Of a stretch of 64,000 nucleotides of DNA, positions 24,593-33,974 are shown one piece after another (position 1 is the first letter of the stretch; each line of letters begins with the position of its first letter). This stretch comes from JAHEEM01 sp036396795. GTDB lineage: Bacteria > Pseudomonadota > Gammaproteobacteria > Steroidobacterales > Rariloculaceae. The position numbers and the translations under genes are program-made. Below the pieces are notes generated by a model. That model had not been told where the DNA came from, did not search any database, and saw only the letters and a program-made list of their open reading frames with translations. Where the stretch lies: contig DASWKF010000084.1 of the NCBI GenBank assembly GCA_036396795.1, forward strand, positions 145,372-209,371, written 5' to 3'.

Positions 24593-25909
24593 ATGAGCGC
24601 CTCGGTTAGCGTGGCTACGGCCGATCCGCCGATGCCGCCGGCGCGCGGCGCGCGGGCCGTTTGGTCGTGGGCCTTGTTCGACTTCGCCAACTCGCCGTTT
24701 ACCACGCTCGTGGTCACCTTCGTCTACGGCACCTATTTTACGCAAGCGATCGCGTCCGATCCGATCTCCGGCACGGCTCTGTGGTCACGGGCGATGACGA
24801 TCACCGCGCTCGTCGTGGCGATTTGCTCGCCCGTACTGGGCGCGCTGGCGGATCGAGGCGGATATCGCAAGCCGTTCGTGCTGATGTTCACGCTGATATG
24901 CGTGGTCGCGACCGCGAGCTTGTACGCGGTCTTGCCCGGGCAGGTCCTTGCGGCGCTGACGCTGGTAGTCATCGCGAACATCGCCTATGAGTTCAGCGGC
25001 GTGTTCTACAACGCATTCCTGCCCGATCTCGCCGCGCCGGAGCGAATCGGCCGGATTTCCGGCTACGGATGGGGACTCGGCTATCTCGGCGGCCTGCTGG
25101 CGCTGCTCCTGGCGCTGCTGCTTCTCGTTCAACCGGCAACGCCGTGGTTTGGGTTCTCCAGGGAAGCCGGGGAAAACATACGCGCCACCAATCTGCTGGT
25201 CGCGATCTGGTTTCTCGTGTTCAGCTTGCCGTTGTTCCTGTGGGTGTCGGAGGACAGATCCAGGATCTCGGCACATGGCAGGGTCATTGCCGATACGGTC
25301 ACTCAGCTCGCCAGGACATTCAAGGAGATTCGAGCCCATCGTCAGACCGTGCGCTTTCTGGTCGCACGCCTGGCGTATAACGACGGTTTGGTGACGATCT
25401 TCGCCTTCGGCGGCATCTATGCGGCGGAAACCTTCGGCTTCACGCTGCAAGAGATCCTGATTTTCGGCATCGTGCTCAACCTCACCGCCGGAATCGGCGC
25501 CGTTCTCATGGGGCATCTCGACGATCGCATCGGCGGCAAGCGGACCGTGATCATCTCTCTTTGCGGCTTGATCGTTGCGACGGTGATCGCGGTGTTCGCG
25601 GCGACGAAGCTCTGGCTCTGGGCGGCCGGTGTCGTCATCGGAATATTCACGGGGCCGAATCAAGCCGCGAGCCGCTCCCTCATGGGGCGTTTCGTGCCCC
25701 CCGATCTGGAGAACGAGTATTTCGGATTCTTTGCGTTTTCCGGAAAGCTGACGGCGTTCATCGGTCCGCTGCTACTCGGCTTGCTCACGCAATGGACCGG
25801 GTCGCAACGCGCCGGCGTCGCCGTCGTGTTGGTGATGTTCGTCATCGGCCTCGCGCTTCTGTTCTGGGTCGACGAAGCCGAGGGCATCGATGCCGCCGCG
25901 AGGGCGTAG
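24593..25909 (+). CDS. UMF1-family MFS transporter
   Basis: A 438-residue twelve-helix membrane protein. The opening WSWALFDFANSPFTTLVVTFVYGTYF is the hallmark of the UMF1 (Atg22-like) branch of the major facilitator superfamily, and the MFS loop motif appears as GALADRGGYRKP near residue 85 with its half-repeat GHLDDRIGGKRT near 305. Fungal Atg22 exports amino acids from the vacuole; bacterial substrates are unknown. The gene follows a candidate RNA with an intrinsic terminator, so expression may depend on antitermination. It ends 69 bases before alanine dehydrogenase on the same strand. Confidence 0.85.
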   Translation: MSASVSVATADPPMPPARGARAVWSWALFDFANSPFTTLVVTFVYGTYFTQAIASDPISGTALWSRAMTITALVVAICSPVLGALADRGGYRKPFVLMFTLICVVATASLYAVLPGQVLAALTLVVIANIAYEFSGVFYNAFLPDLAAPERIGRISGYGWGLGYLGGLLALLLALLLLVQPATPWFGFSREAGENIRATNLLVAIWFLVFSLPLFLWVSEDRSRISAHGRVIADTVTQLARTFKEIRAHRQTVRFLVARLAYNDGLVTIFAFGGIYAAETFGFTLQEILIFGIVLNLTAGIGAVLMGHLDDRIGGKRTVIISLCGLIVATVIAVFAATKLWLWAAGVVIGIFTGPNQAASRSLMGRFVPPDLENEYFGFFAFSGKLTAFIGPLLLGLLTQWTGSQRAGVAVVLVMFVIGLALLFWVDEAEGIDAAARA

Positions 25910-25978
25910 GCGCGCGGCCGATCGCGGTGCCGGGGCGCGGAGCGCCGCCGAGCTTACGCGCCGGCCGAGGTAGATCGA

Positions 25979-27100
25979 ATGCGAATCGGTATCGTCAGGG
26001 AAATCAAGGACGGCGAGAGCCGCGTAGGTCTGACGCCGTCCGGGGCTCGGCAGCTGGCGGGCTCAGGCCACGACGTGATCGTGGAGGCCGCCGCGGGTGC
26101 AGCCTGCGGTTTCAGCGACGACGAATACCGCGCTGCCGGAGCTGCCCTCGGCAGTCGCGACGAGGCCTGGGCTTCCGAGCTCGTCGTTAAGGTCAAGGAA
26201 CCGCTGGCGGAGGAGCATCGTTTTCTCCGCGGTCAGATTCTTTTCGCGTTTCTACATCTTGCCGGCGTATCGAGGGAGCTGACGAGTGACTTGCTCGCGA
26301 GCGGCACGACCGCCGTCGCCTACGAAACCGTTGAAGACGAGCATGGACGGTTGCCGCTGCTGGCCCCGATGAGCGCAGTCGCCGGCAGCATGGCACCGAT
26401 CGTCGGCGCGTATCACCTCGCGCGCTTCAACGGCGGCAGCGGCGTGCTGCTTTGCCGGTTGCTCGGCAAAGCCTACGGCAAGGTTCTGATCCTCGGTGAC
26501 GGCGTCGTCGGGCAGCATGCCGCGGGCGTGGCGGCGGCGATGGGAGCCCGGGTCGTGATGTTCGGTCTGGATGCCGAGCACGGTGAGCAGTTGAAACGCA
26601 CGATCTCGCCGAGCTTGAGCTACGAAATCTCGACTCCGGCAGCCGTGGCGGCGCAGTTGCGCGACGCGGATCTGCTCGTCGGCGCGGTGCTGGTCAAGGC
26701 CGCGCGCGCGCCGCATCTGGTTTCGGAGTCGATGGTGAAAACCATGCCCGAAGGCTCCGTGATCGTCGACGTCAGCATCGACCAGGGTGGCTGCGTGGAA
26801 ACATCGCGGCCGACATCGCACACGAAGCCGACCTTCGTTGCCCACGGCGTTGTCCATTACTGCGTGACCAATATGCCTGGCGCGTATCCGAGAACGTCGA
26901 CCATGGCGCTGACGGAGGCGAGCCTGCCGTTCGTTCAACGCATCGCGGATCGGGGTCTGGAAGTTTTTCGGTCGGATGCCGCGCTGGCGGCGGGCGTCAA
27001 CACGCTCGGCGGCTACTTGACCTGCAAGCCGGTGGCTGAGGCTTTCGGCTGGCACTCGCGCTATCGTCCGCTGGCCGAGGTCTTGCCCGACGGGGGCTAG
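25979..27100 (+). CDS. ald: Alanine dehydrogenase
   Basis: This 373-residue enzyme reversibly deaminates L-alanine to pyruvate and ammonia with NAD+. It begins MRIGIVREIKDGESRVGLTP, the family start, with KVKEPLAEEH (substrate Lys), FAFLHLAG, MSAVAGSMA, the Rossmann glycine loop ILGDGVVGQHAAG near residue 172, and VHYCVTNMPGAYPRTST near 290. All match Ald rather than NAD(P) transhydrogenase. It lies 20 bases before an M20 peptidase gene, and the two may form an amino-acid catabolic unit in which the hydrolase releases amino acids. Confidence 0.92.
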   Translation: MRIGIVREIKDGESRVGLTPSGARQLAGSGHDVIVEAAAGAACGFSDDEYRAAGAALGSRDEAWASELVVKVKEPLAEEHRFLRGQILFAFLHLAGVSRELTSDLLASGTTAVAYETVEDEHGRLPLLAPMSAVAGSMAPIVGAYHLARFNGGSGVLLCRLLGKAYGKVLILGDGVVGQHAAGVAAAMGARVVMFGLDAEHGEQLKRTISPSLSYEISTPAAVAAQLRDADLLVGAVLVKAARAPHLVSESMVKTMPEGSVIVDVSIDQGGCVETSRPTSHTKPTFVAHGVVHYCVTNMPGAYPRTSTMALTEASLPFVQRIADRGLEVFRSDAALAAGVNTLGGYLTCKPVAEAFGWHSRYRPLAEVLPDGG

Positions 27101-27120
27101 GCGCTCAATACTTCGGAACA

Positions 27121-28287
27121 ATGAACCTGATCAGGGAAATCCAGGCGGGCTCGGGAGACCTGGTCGCCTGGCGTCATCAACTGCATGCTCATCCGGAGCT
27201 GGCCTTCGAGGAACGGCAAACTGCAAGCTTCGTCGCCGACAAGCTCGCCGCCTGGGGGCTCGAGGTGCACCGCGGCTTGGCGCGCACGGGGGTCGTCGGC
27301 ACGTTGTCGCGCGGCACCGGGGGCAGCATCGGGCTGCGTGCCGATATGGACGCGCTGCCGATCACCGAGACCAATACCTTCGACTACCGTTCCCGGTACG
27401 AGGGCAAGATGCACGCCTGCGGGCACGATGGCCATACGACCATGCTGCTGGGTGCCGCCCGGCATCTCGCCGAGCACGGCAAGTTTTCCGGCACGGTGCG
27501 ATTCATCTTCCAGCCCGCCGAGGAGGCCGTCGGAGGCGCCAAGGTCATGGTGGAGGACGGATTGTTCAAGCTCTTCCCGGTCGATGCCGTTTTCGGCATG
27601 CACAACTGGCCGGGTTTGGCGCCCGGTCATTTCGCAATGTGCGCGGGTCCCATGATGGCCTCGATGGATTGTTTCGACCTGCGCATACGCGGGCGGGGAG
27701 CGCACGGCGCCTTGCCGCACCAAGGCATCGATCCGGTATTCGCGGCGGCGCAGGTCGTTTCCGCGCTGCAGAGCATCGTGAGCCGCAACGTGAGCCCCCT
27801 GGAAACGGCGGTCATCAGCGTAACCAAGATTCACGGCGGCGACGCGTACAACGTAATCCCCGATGCGGTGGAGCTCGCCGGCGCGATACGCTGCCTCGAT
27901 CGAGATCTCCGCGAGCGTCTCAAGACACGTGTTCGAGAGACGGCCGAGGGTGTCTGCAAGGGCCTTGGCGCCGAGGCGGAGCTGAGCTTTAGAAGCGGCC
28001 ACCCGGCGGTCGTAAACCATCCCAAGGAGACGTCGCTGGCGTCGCGGGCTGCCGCCGCCGTCGTCGGGGAAAGCGGCGTCGACTCAGCCGCCGCTCCCGT
28101 GATGGTCTCGGAGGATTTCGCCTACATGCTGGAAGAGACGCCGGGATGTTATGCATTCATCGGCAACGGCGCAGGCAGTTGCATGATCCACAATTCCGGC
28201 TATGACTTCAACGACGAGATTCTGGCCGTCGGCGCAAGTTATTGGGTGCGCTTGGCCGAGGCGTTCTTGGGGCGGGCCGCGGCTTGA
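27121..28287 (+). CDS. M20-family amidohydrolase (N-acyl-amino-acid / hippurate hydrolase type)
   Basis: A 388-residue di-metal peptidase of the M20D type, which cleaves N-acyl or amide bonds of amino acids. Metal and catalytic motifs are complete: WRHQLHAHPELAFEE, GLRADMDALPITE, MHACGHDGHTTMLLG (Cys-His-Asp cluster), QPAEEAVGGAKVM with the catalytic Glu, GMHNWPG, and a C-terminal SEDFAYMLE. The dimerisation lid domain is between residues 185 and 295. Substrate cannot be set by eye. It follows ald by 20 bases, which suggests a role in feeding amino acids into deamination. Confidence 0.87.
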   Translation: MNLIREIQAGSGDLVAWRHQLHAHPELAFEERQTASFVADKLAAWGLEVHRGLARTGVVGTLSRGTGGSIGLRADMDALPITETNTFDYRSRYEGKMHACGHDGHTTMLLGAARHLAEHGKFSGTVRFIFQPAEEAVGGAKVMVEDGLFKLFPVDAVFGMHNWPGLAPGHFAMCAGPMMASMDCFDLRIRGRGAHGALPHQGIDPVFAAAQVVSALQSIVSRNVSPLETAVISVTKIHGGDAYNVIPDAVELAGAIRCLDRDLRERLKTRVRETAEGVCKGLGAEAELSFRSGHPAVVNHPKETSLASRAAAAVVGESGVDSAAAPVMVSEDFAYMLEETPGCYAFIGNGAGSCMIHNSGYDFNDEILAVGASYWVRLAEAFLGRAAA

Positions 28288-28350
28288 GGCTGCGGTTACG
28301 GCGGCGTATCGTGGCGCGTCTTTCACGGCAGGCGGATCGGAGCCCAGGCA

Positions 28351-29340
28351 GTGCCGAGTGACGAGCACAGGATTTTCTTTGTCTTCCCCGGACAGGGGTC
28401 GCAATACCGGGGAATGGGCGCGGACCTCGTGGCGGAGTTCGATAGCGCCCGGGAGGTCTTCGAGCGAGCGAGCGCGGTCGTGGGCTACGACATGGAGCGC
28501 TTGTGCTTCGAGAACAGCGACGACAAGCTCGATCTGACGCGCTACACGCAGCCCGCGCTGGTGACGCATCAGCTGGCCTGCCTGGCTGCGCTGCGCAGCC
28601 TGCTCGGCGCCACGGGCCCGCAGCCGGTGCTGGCCGCCGGCCACAGCCTCGGTGAGTACAGCGCGCTCGTCGTTGCCGGAGCGCTGCGCATCGAGGATGC
28701 GATCCGGCTCGTGAAGCGGCGCGGCGAGCTCATGAGTGAGCTCGGCGAAGGCAGCATGCTGGCGACGACTCTGGATCTCGAGACCGCCACGGCGCTGGCC
28801 GAGAAGCACTTCTGCGCCATCGCCGGCCGTAACCTGCCGGAGCAGACGGTCATCGCCGGGCGGGACGAGGACTTGGACGCTCTCGAGCAGGAGCTGACCG
28901 AGCGCTTCCCGCGCAAACGCGCCGTGCGGCTGCGCACCGAGGGGGCGTTTCACACCTATCTCATGGTCGAGGCGGCGCGAAGGTTCAGGGAGGTGCTGGC
29001 CGAGGTCGAGATCGGGAAGCTCACGATGGGGGTGTTGTCGAACTACACCGGCAAGCCGCACGACGCCGATGCGCAGGTGATCCGGTCACGGTTGTTCTTT
29101 CAGCTGTTCAATCCGGTGCGCTGGATGGACTGTCTGGATGCGGCTTTCGCGCGGGGTGTGACCTGCTTTGTGGAACTCGGGGGCGGCATCGGAGATACTG
29201 ACGATCCTGCGGAGAAGCGGCCCAATCTCGAGGGCATCATCAAGAAAGCGCTGAGGCTTCGCGGCCATGAAGCCGAGTACTTGCCGGCGATCAACGCGGC
29301 CGCGCTGCACCATGCCGCCGAAACGTTGCTCTCGAGCTGA
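28351..29340 (+). CDS. FabD-like acyl carrier protein S-malonyltransferase (acyltransferase domain protein)
   Basis: A 329-residue acyltransferase of the FabD/polyketide AT fold. The opening FVFPGQGSQYRGMGADL, the nucleophile elbow GHSLGEYSALV (Ser at about residue 98) and the catalytic His in EGAFHTYLM (about 207) are present; the usual substrate Arg is at about 123 (VKRRGELM). It is not flanked by fabH, fabG or acpP, so it may be a second, specialised acyltransferase rather than the housekeeping FabD. Start is GTG at 28351. It is 63 bases downstream of the M20 gene on the same strand. Confidence 0.8.
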   Translation: MPSDEHRIFFVFPGQGSQYRGMGADLVAEFDSAREVFERASAVVGYDMERLCFENSDDKLDLTRYTQPALVTHQLACLAALRSLLGATGPQPVLAAGHSLGEYSALVVAGALRIEDAIRLVKRRGELMSELGEGSMLATTLDLETATALAEKHFCAIAGRNLPEQTVIAGRDEDLDALEQELTERFPRKRAVRLRTEGAFHTYLMVEAARRFREVLAEVEIGKLTMGVLSNYTGKPHDADAQVIRSRLFFQLFNPVRWMDCLDAAFARGVTCFVELGGGIGDTDDPAEKRPNLEGIIKKALRLRGHEAEYLPAINAAALHHAAETLLSS

Positions 29341-29437
29341 CGCATGGGCCGTGGCAACGCGCCCATGAGACCGCCGAGGACGGCCGTGGTCTCTGGCGGG
29401 CCGAATATTGGAACGCTATTAGCACCGAGGTACCGTA

Positions 29438-31171
29438 ATGGGAGCGTTTAAGGAGCCGCACGGCGGCAAGCTCAAGAATCTCTATTTAGACCAGGCCACC
29501 GCCACCGAAACCAAGCAACGCTCCCGCGAGCTTCCTTCCTGGGACCTGACGGCCCGGCAGATCTGCGATCTGGAGCTGTTGCTCAACGGCGCCTTCTCGC
29601 CGCTCGAGGGCTTTCTGGGGCAGCGGGACTTCGAGCGAGTCCTCCAGGAGATGCGCCTCGTCGACGGTACGCTGTGGCCTATTCCGATCACTTTGGACGT
29701 GTCGAAGCGCTTCGCCGACAGCATCGGTACCGGCACGACGATCGCCCTGCGCGATCCCGAGGGCGTGCTGCTGGCGACCATGGACGCCTCGAGCATCTAT
29801 ACTCCCGACAAGGCGGCGGAAGCCGCCGCGGTGTTCGGAACCAACGATACGGCCCACCCGGGCGTTCGCTATCTCATGAGCACCGCGGGCGAGGTCTATC
29901 TCGGCGGCCGGCTTCACGGCGTGGAAGCCCCGTCTCACTACGACTTCAGGCATCTTCGCGATTCTCCGCAAGAAGTGCGGAACCGGTTCGAGAAGCTCGG
30001 TTGGCGCCGCGTCGTCGCGTTTCAAACGCGAAACCCCATGCACCGCGCGCATCTCGAGCTTACCTTTCGCGCCGCGAAGGACACGGAGGCCAATCTGCTG
30101 ATCCATCCGGTCGTCGGCATGACGAAGCCCGGTGACATCGATCACTTCACCCGCGTGCGTTGCTACGAGAAGCTTCTGCAACATTACCCGGAGCAGACGA
30201 CGGCGCTGAGCTTGCTGCCGCTCGCAATGCGCATGGCCGGGCCGCGCGAGGCCCTGTGGCACGCGCTGATCCGCAAGAACTACGGCTGCACTCATTTCAT
30301 CGTCGGGCGCGACCATGCCGGGCCCGGGAAAGGCAGCGACGGGAAACCTTTCTACGGGCCTTACGAAGCTCAAGAGCTCATGACCGCTCATGCGCAAGAG
30401 CTGGACATCACGATGGTGCCGTTCAGGAACATGGTCTACGTCGAGGATAGGGCGCAATACATGCCCGAGGACGAGGTCGAGCCCGGCACGCGATGCCTGG
30501 ATCTCTCGGGAACGGAGCTTCGCAGGCGTTTGCAGGAGGGATTGGAGATTCCCGAATGGTTCTCCTTCCCGGAGGTGATCGTCGAGCTTCGAATGACGCA
30601 TCCCCCGCGTCACCGGCAGGGTTTTACGGTGTTTTTCACCGGTCTTTCAGGCTCCGGCAAGTCCACGATCGCCAACGCCTTGATGGTCAAGCTCATGGAG
30701 ATCGGAGGCCGTCACGTCACACTGCTCGACGGGGATATCGTGCGCAAGAATCTCTCGAGCGAGCTCGGCTTCTCGAAAGAGCATCGTGACCTCAACATCG
30801 TGCGAATCGGTTTCGTGGCGAGCGAGATTACCAAGAACGGGGGCATTGCGATCTGCGCGCCCATCGCGCCATATGCCGAAGTGCGGCGGATCGTTCGTGA
30901 GCAAGTCGAGCAATGCGGCGGCTTTCTCGAGATCCACGTGGCGACGCCGCTGGAAGTCTGTGAGGCTCGCGATCGAAAAGGCCTCTACGCCAAGGCTCGC
31001 GCCGGAATCATCAAGGGCTTCACCGGCATAGACGATCCGTACGAGGAGCCGGCGGCTCCCGAGATGCGCATCGATACGACGGAGCTGACGCCGGACCTGG
31101 CGGCCCACCGCATACTCGTCAAGCTCGAGAGTCTCGGGTTCATCGGCTTCAGGGAGCCCGAGCGAACCTAG
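29438..31171 (+). CDS. Bifunctional sulfate adenylyltransferase / adenylylsulfate kinase (Sat-CysC)
   Basis: A 577-residue two-domain enzyme making PAPS from sulfate. The N-terminal ~395 residues are ATP sulfurylase of the homomeric Sat type: QTRNPMHRAHLELTF (HxxH nucleotide motif), GMTKPGDIDH, and GRDHAGPGKGSDGKPFYG. The C-terminal domain is APS kinase: P-loop FTGLSGSGKSTIA (about residue 402), LDGDIVRKNLSSELGFSKEHRDLN, and RKGLYAKARAGIIKGFTGIDDPYE. It works upstream of CysH and the siroheme reductase encoded 6-10 kb to the right. The order Sat then CysC is opposite to that of animal PAPS synthases. Confidence 0.93.
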   Translation: MGAFKEPHGGKLKNLYLDQATATETKQRSRELPSWDLTARQICDLELLLNGAFSPLEGFLGQRDFERVLQEMRLVDGTLWPIPITLDVSKRFADSIGTGTTIALRDPEGVLLATMDASSIYTPDKAAEAAAVFGTNDTAHPGVRYLMSTAGEVYLGGRLHGVEAPSHYDFRHLRDSPQEVRNRFEKLGWRRVVAFQTRNPMHRAHLELTFRAAKDTEANLLIHPVVGMTKPGDIDHFTRVRCYEKLLQHYPEQTTALSLLPLAMRMAGPREALWHALIRKNYGCTHFIVGRDHAGPGKGSDGKPFYGPYEAQELMTAHAQELDITMVPFRNMVYVEDRAQYMPEDEVEPGTRCLDLSGTELRRRLQEGLEIPEWFSFPEVIVELRMTHPPRHRQGFTVFFTGLSGSGKSTIANALMVKLMEIGGRHVTLLDGDIVRKNLSSELGFSKEHRDLNIVRIGFVASEITKNGGIAICAPIAPYAEVRRIVREQVEQCGGFLEIHVATPLEVCEARDRKGLYAKARAGIIKGFTGIDDPYEEPAAPEMRIDTTELTPDLAAHRILVKLESLGFIGFREPERT

Positions 31172-31196
31172 CTTCAAGGGTCGTTGCCGCGGCTGG

Positions 31197-32549
31197 CTAG
31201 ACCATATAGCTGGCGAAGAACGGGTTGAGCAGACGGTCGTCGGGATCGAGCTTGCGGCGCGTCTTGCGGAAGAAGTCGAGGCGTTTGCCGTAACGGCTCA
31301 GAGCCAGCTCGCTGGTCGCTCCTCGGCTCTGGTTGAAAAACGGCACACCGTCATTGGTGGCCGCGAAATCGGCGAGATCCACGACGAAATCATCCCAGCC
31401 TTGCTGCTCCGTTGACAGCGAGCTGAGGGTGAACATCGGCTCGTCGAACGTCGGTGCCAGCAGCGCGCTTCGGTCCTGATTCAGGCGAAAGCCGATGGCC
31501 GGCATGTCGCAACGAAACCCGGTTTTCTCGTAGTGTTGCAGGCACAAGGCCTGATACGCGCAGGCGATGGCGCCGAAGTGCTGCGCAGGGAACGCCCAGG
31601 TGCAATACGAAAAACCTTGCTTGCTGCCGGGAGCCCTGAAGCGCCCTGTCTGCTCGAGTGAATTGCTCCCGGTCTTCAAGAAGGACTTGCCGACCAGAGA
31701 GTGTGTCGCTTCGCTGAGGCTGTCGGAGATCGGGTAGCGGACCTTGCGGATAGGCACGACCATCGCCAGCGATCTGAGCGCGGCGGGCAGCGCCGAGTAG
31801 CACGCCCAGTCCCGGAATTTCCATGCCAGCTTTCGGCCGGGATCTGCGCCGTCGCTGGTGCGCCGCAGCTCCAGGAATACGCGATCCTTGAACGGCAGCA
31901 AGTACAATTTGATCCCGGAGCTCGCGAACGTCAGCCGCTGAACGAGCTTGCTGAAATCCCGGAAGCCCACTCGCGCCGTTTGCACCGAGAACGTCTGAAT
32001 CGGGCGCACCTTCAAGGTGATCTCGTAGACGATGCCGAGGAGCCCGTAGCTGAGTCGCAACAACCCGAGCAGGCTTCGATCGGTTTCCTTCGCGACGAAG
32101 CGGTTGCCCTCGGGGCTCACGGCCTTGAGGCTGGTTGCATGGGACGCGAACTGGCTGGGGCTGCCGCCCATCGCGGCCTCGAGGCCCGCGGCGCAGACCG
32201 CACCGCCGACGCTCCGGTCGGCGAGGTCGAACCCGCCGTAGAGCTCCAGCCCTTCGGCCTCGAGTACCTCCGCGAGCTCGCAAATCGAGATGCCGGGCTG
32301 CACCGTGACCGTGTTTTCCTCGATCTTGAGCACGCGGTTCATCCGGGACAGATCGACTACCGTTCCGCCCGGCGCGGCGAGGCAGCGCGTCGTCGAGCTG
32401 CCGAATCCCATCGGCCGGACAGGCGCCGGAAAATGCTTGGGATTTCGAAGAATGGCCGCGATCTCGCTCGGTGACGTCGGCTGAACGATTTGAGCCGGCA
32501 CGGCGTTGGGGCCGGTGGTAATCGATCGCGCGCTTCCTGCAACCTGCAT
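31197..32549 (-). CDS. FAD-linked oxidoreductase (PCMH domain, lactone-oxidase-like)
   Basis: A ~450-residue flavoprotein with an N-terminal FAD-binding PCMH domain: an IVQPTSPSEIAAIL strand, the PVRPMGFGSSTT flavin loop and a DLSRMNRVLKIEENTVTVQPGI block, then LYGGFDLADRSVGGAVCA. The C-terminus LDPDDRLLNPFFASYMV resembles the end of D-arabinono-1,4-lactone oxidase/VAO-type enzymes. No His of the type that links FAD covalently is evident in the GFGSSTT loop. ATG 32549 is preferred because the domain starts shortly after; a GTG at 32624 would add 25 residues of unlikely composition. Substrate is unknown. It stands alone, convergent with sat-cysC. Confidence 0.75.
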   Translation of the reverse strand: MQVAGSARSITTGPNAVPAQIVQPTSPSEIAAILRNPKHFPAPVRPMGFGSSTTRCLAAPGGTVVDLSRMNRVLKIEENTVTVQPGISICELAEVLEAEGLELYGGFDLADRSVGGAVCAAGLEAAMGGSPSQFASHATSLKAVSPEGNRFVAKETDRSLLGLLRLSYGLLGIVYEITLKVRPIQTFSVQTARVGFRDFSKLVQRLTFASSGIKLYLLPFKDRVFLELRRTSDGADPGRKLAWKFRDWACYSALPAALRSLAMVVPIRKVRYPISDSLSEATHSLVGKSFLKTGSNSLEQTGRFRAPGSKQGFSYCTWAFPAQHFGAIACAYQALCLQHYEKTGFRCDMPAIGFRLNQDRSALLAPTFDEPMFTLSSLSTEQQGWDDFVVDLADFAATNDGVPFFNQSRGATSELALSRYGKRLDFFRKTRRKLDPDDRLLNPFFASYMV

Positions 32550-32905
32550 ACCGCACTGCGCTCCGTATGTTGGAACCGTCAACGGCCGGGTACGGCACAG
32601 GCTAGGGACAGGCATCGGAGCCACTCCGACAACGCTGGCAACTCCGCCGTCGTAGGACTGTGCATCCCTTAGACCGGTAGCTTTGTGTCCCCGACTTTCA
32701 TCGGGTATACCATGATCAGCGGATCGAATATGGATCAGTTGAGCTGCCCGCGCAAGCGATTGACAGCCGGTTTTGGAAAAGAATCTCGCGACGTATTTAT
32801 GTAAAAATGTGATCGTCGCCGCAGCGTCGGGTAAGATGGCGGCGCAGCGCCTTCCGGCCTGCCGCGAGTACCGGCCATGGCGGCCGTTCCTCCAGGAGAA
32901 CGACC
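32550..32905 (+). other. Intergenic region before the AI-2E-type permease gene
   Basis: About 355 bases between divergent genes. It contains a TTGACA -35-like hexamer at 32760-32765 but no well-spaced -10; the nearest AT-rich run is TATTTATGTAAAAATG at 32796-32811. Just before the permease gene lies a strong AGGAG (32894-32898). I see no RNA gene or repeat. Confidence 0.3.
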
Positions 32906-33940
32906 ATCGACGCGCCCAAACCGAATGTTGGCACGACGGCTCTGTTATCGGCCGCCTCGATCGTCGTCGTAATCTACGGCATGCAGTCGGCGCAAAGGAT
33001 ACTAGTGCCGTTTCTCGTCGCCGTGTTTCTCGCGGTGATCTGCACGCCGCTGCTGCATTGGTTGCGGCGTCTTTATATTCCCGCTGGAATCGCGGTTTTC
33101 ATGATCGTCGCCTTTATCATCGGGATTCTCGCCCTTGCCGGCGCGTTCGTCGGCGGGTCGATCGCCGAGTTCACGGCCCGGTTGCCGTTTTATGAGCAGC
33201 AACTCAGCGCCAAGCTCGCGAATCTCACCGCCGTATTCGAACAGGAGGTGACGATCAACGAGCTCTTGGAGCAGATACAACCGGCTTCACCGATGGCGCT
33301 CGTCGCGAACCTGTTCACAGGTTTGCAGTCATTGTTCGCGAATTTCTTTCTGATCATCTTCTCGGTCATTTTTCTTTTGCTCGAGGCCTCGACGCTGCCC
33401 AAGAAGCTGCAACGCGTGTTGGCGGGCTCGGAAACGGACCCGGACTATTTCAAGCGATTCACGGAGCACGTGCAGCGCTATTTGAGCATCAAGACGATCA
33501 TCAGCTTGGTCACCGGGCTCTTGGCCGGCATTTTGTGCGCCGTCGTCGGTTTGGATTTCCCGGTGCTTTGGGGATTGCTCGCGTTCCTGTTCAATTACGT
33601 TCCGACGATCGGTTCTCTGATCGCCTCGATTCCTCCGATCGCTTTGGCACTGGTGCAGTTCGGTCCGATCGAGGCGGTCGTCATCGCCGTCGGTTACCTG
33701 GTCCTAAACGTCACGATCGGCGGGCTGATAGAGCCACGAGTCATGGGTCGTGGTCTCGGGCTCTCGACGCTCGTGGTTTTTCTGTCGCTGGTTTTCTGGG
33801 GCTGGGTGTTCGGACCCATAGGCATGCTTCTGTCCGTGCCTTTGACCATGACGGCAAAGATTGCGCTCGAATCGAGCGAGAAGACGGCGCCGATCGCAAT
33901 TCTGATGGGTTCCGCCGACGCCCCGATCAGGCGCGGCTAG
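32906..33940 (+). CDS. AI-2E family permease (PerM/YdiK type), probable ATC start
   Basis: A ~344-residue membrane protein of the AI-2 exporter/PerM family, with about eight helices and the family's C-terminal features: LWGLLAFLFNYVPTIGSLIA (about residue 223), a GGLIEPRVMGRGLGLSTLVVF block and FWGWVFGPIGMLLSVPL. The first ATG in this frame (32981) would remove half of the first membrane helix. Upstream in-frame sequence stays open and reads as the missing helix (ALLSAASIVVVIYGM), and an AGGAG lies seven bases before ATC at 32906, with no ATG, GTG or TTG available in between. I therefore place the start at this ATC with caution; CTG 32942 is another possibility. Family members are implicated in autoinducer-2 or small-molecule export or ion antiport. 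Confidence 0.8.
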   Translation: MDAPKPNVGTTALLSAASIVVVIYGMQSAQRILVPFLVAVFLAVICTPLLHWLRRLYIPAGIAVFMIVAFIIGILALAGAFVGGSIAEFTARLPFYEQQLSAKLANLTAVFEQEVTINELLEQIQPASPMALVANLFTGLQSLFANFFLIIFSVIFLLLEASTLPKKLQRVLAGSETDPDYFKRFTEHVQRYLSIKTIISLVTGLLAGILCAVVGLDFPVLWGLLAFLFNYVPTIGSLIASIPPIALALVQFGPIEAVVIAVGYLVLNVTIGGLIEPRVMGRGLGLSTLVVFLSLVFWGWVFGPIGMLLSVPLTMTAKIALESSEKTAPIAILMGSADAPIRRG

Positions 33941-33974
33941 GGCAGCCAAGCGTCGCCATCGCCCGGCTGAGCAT

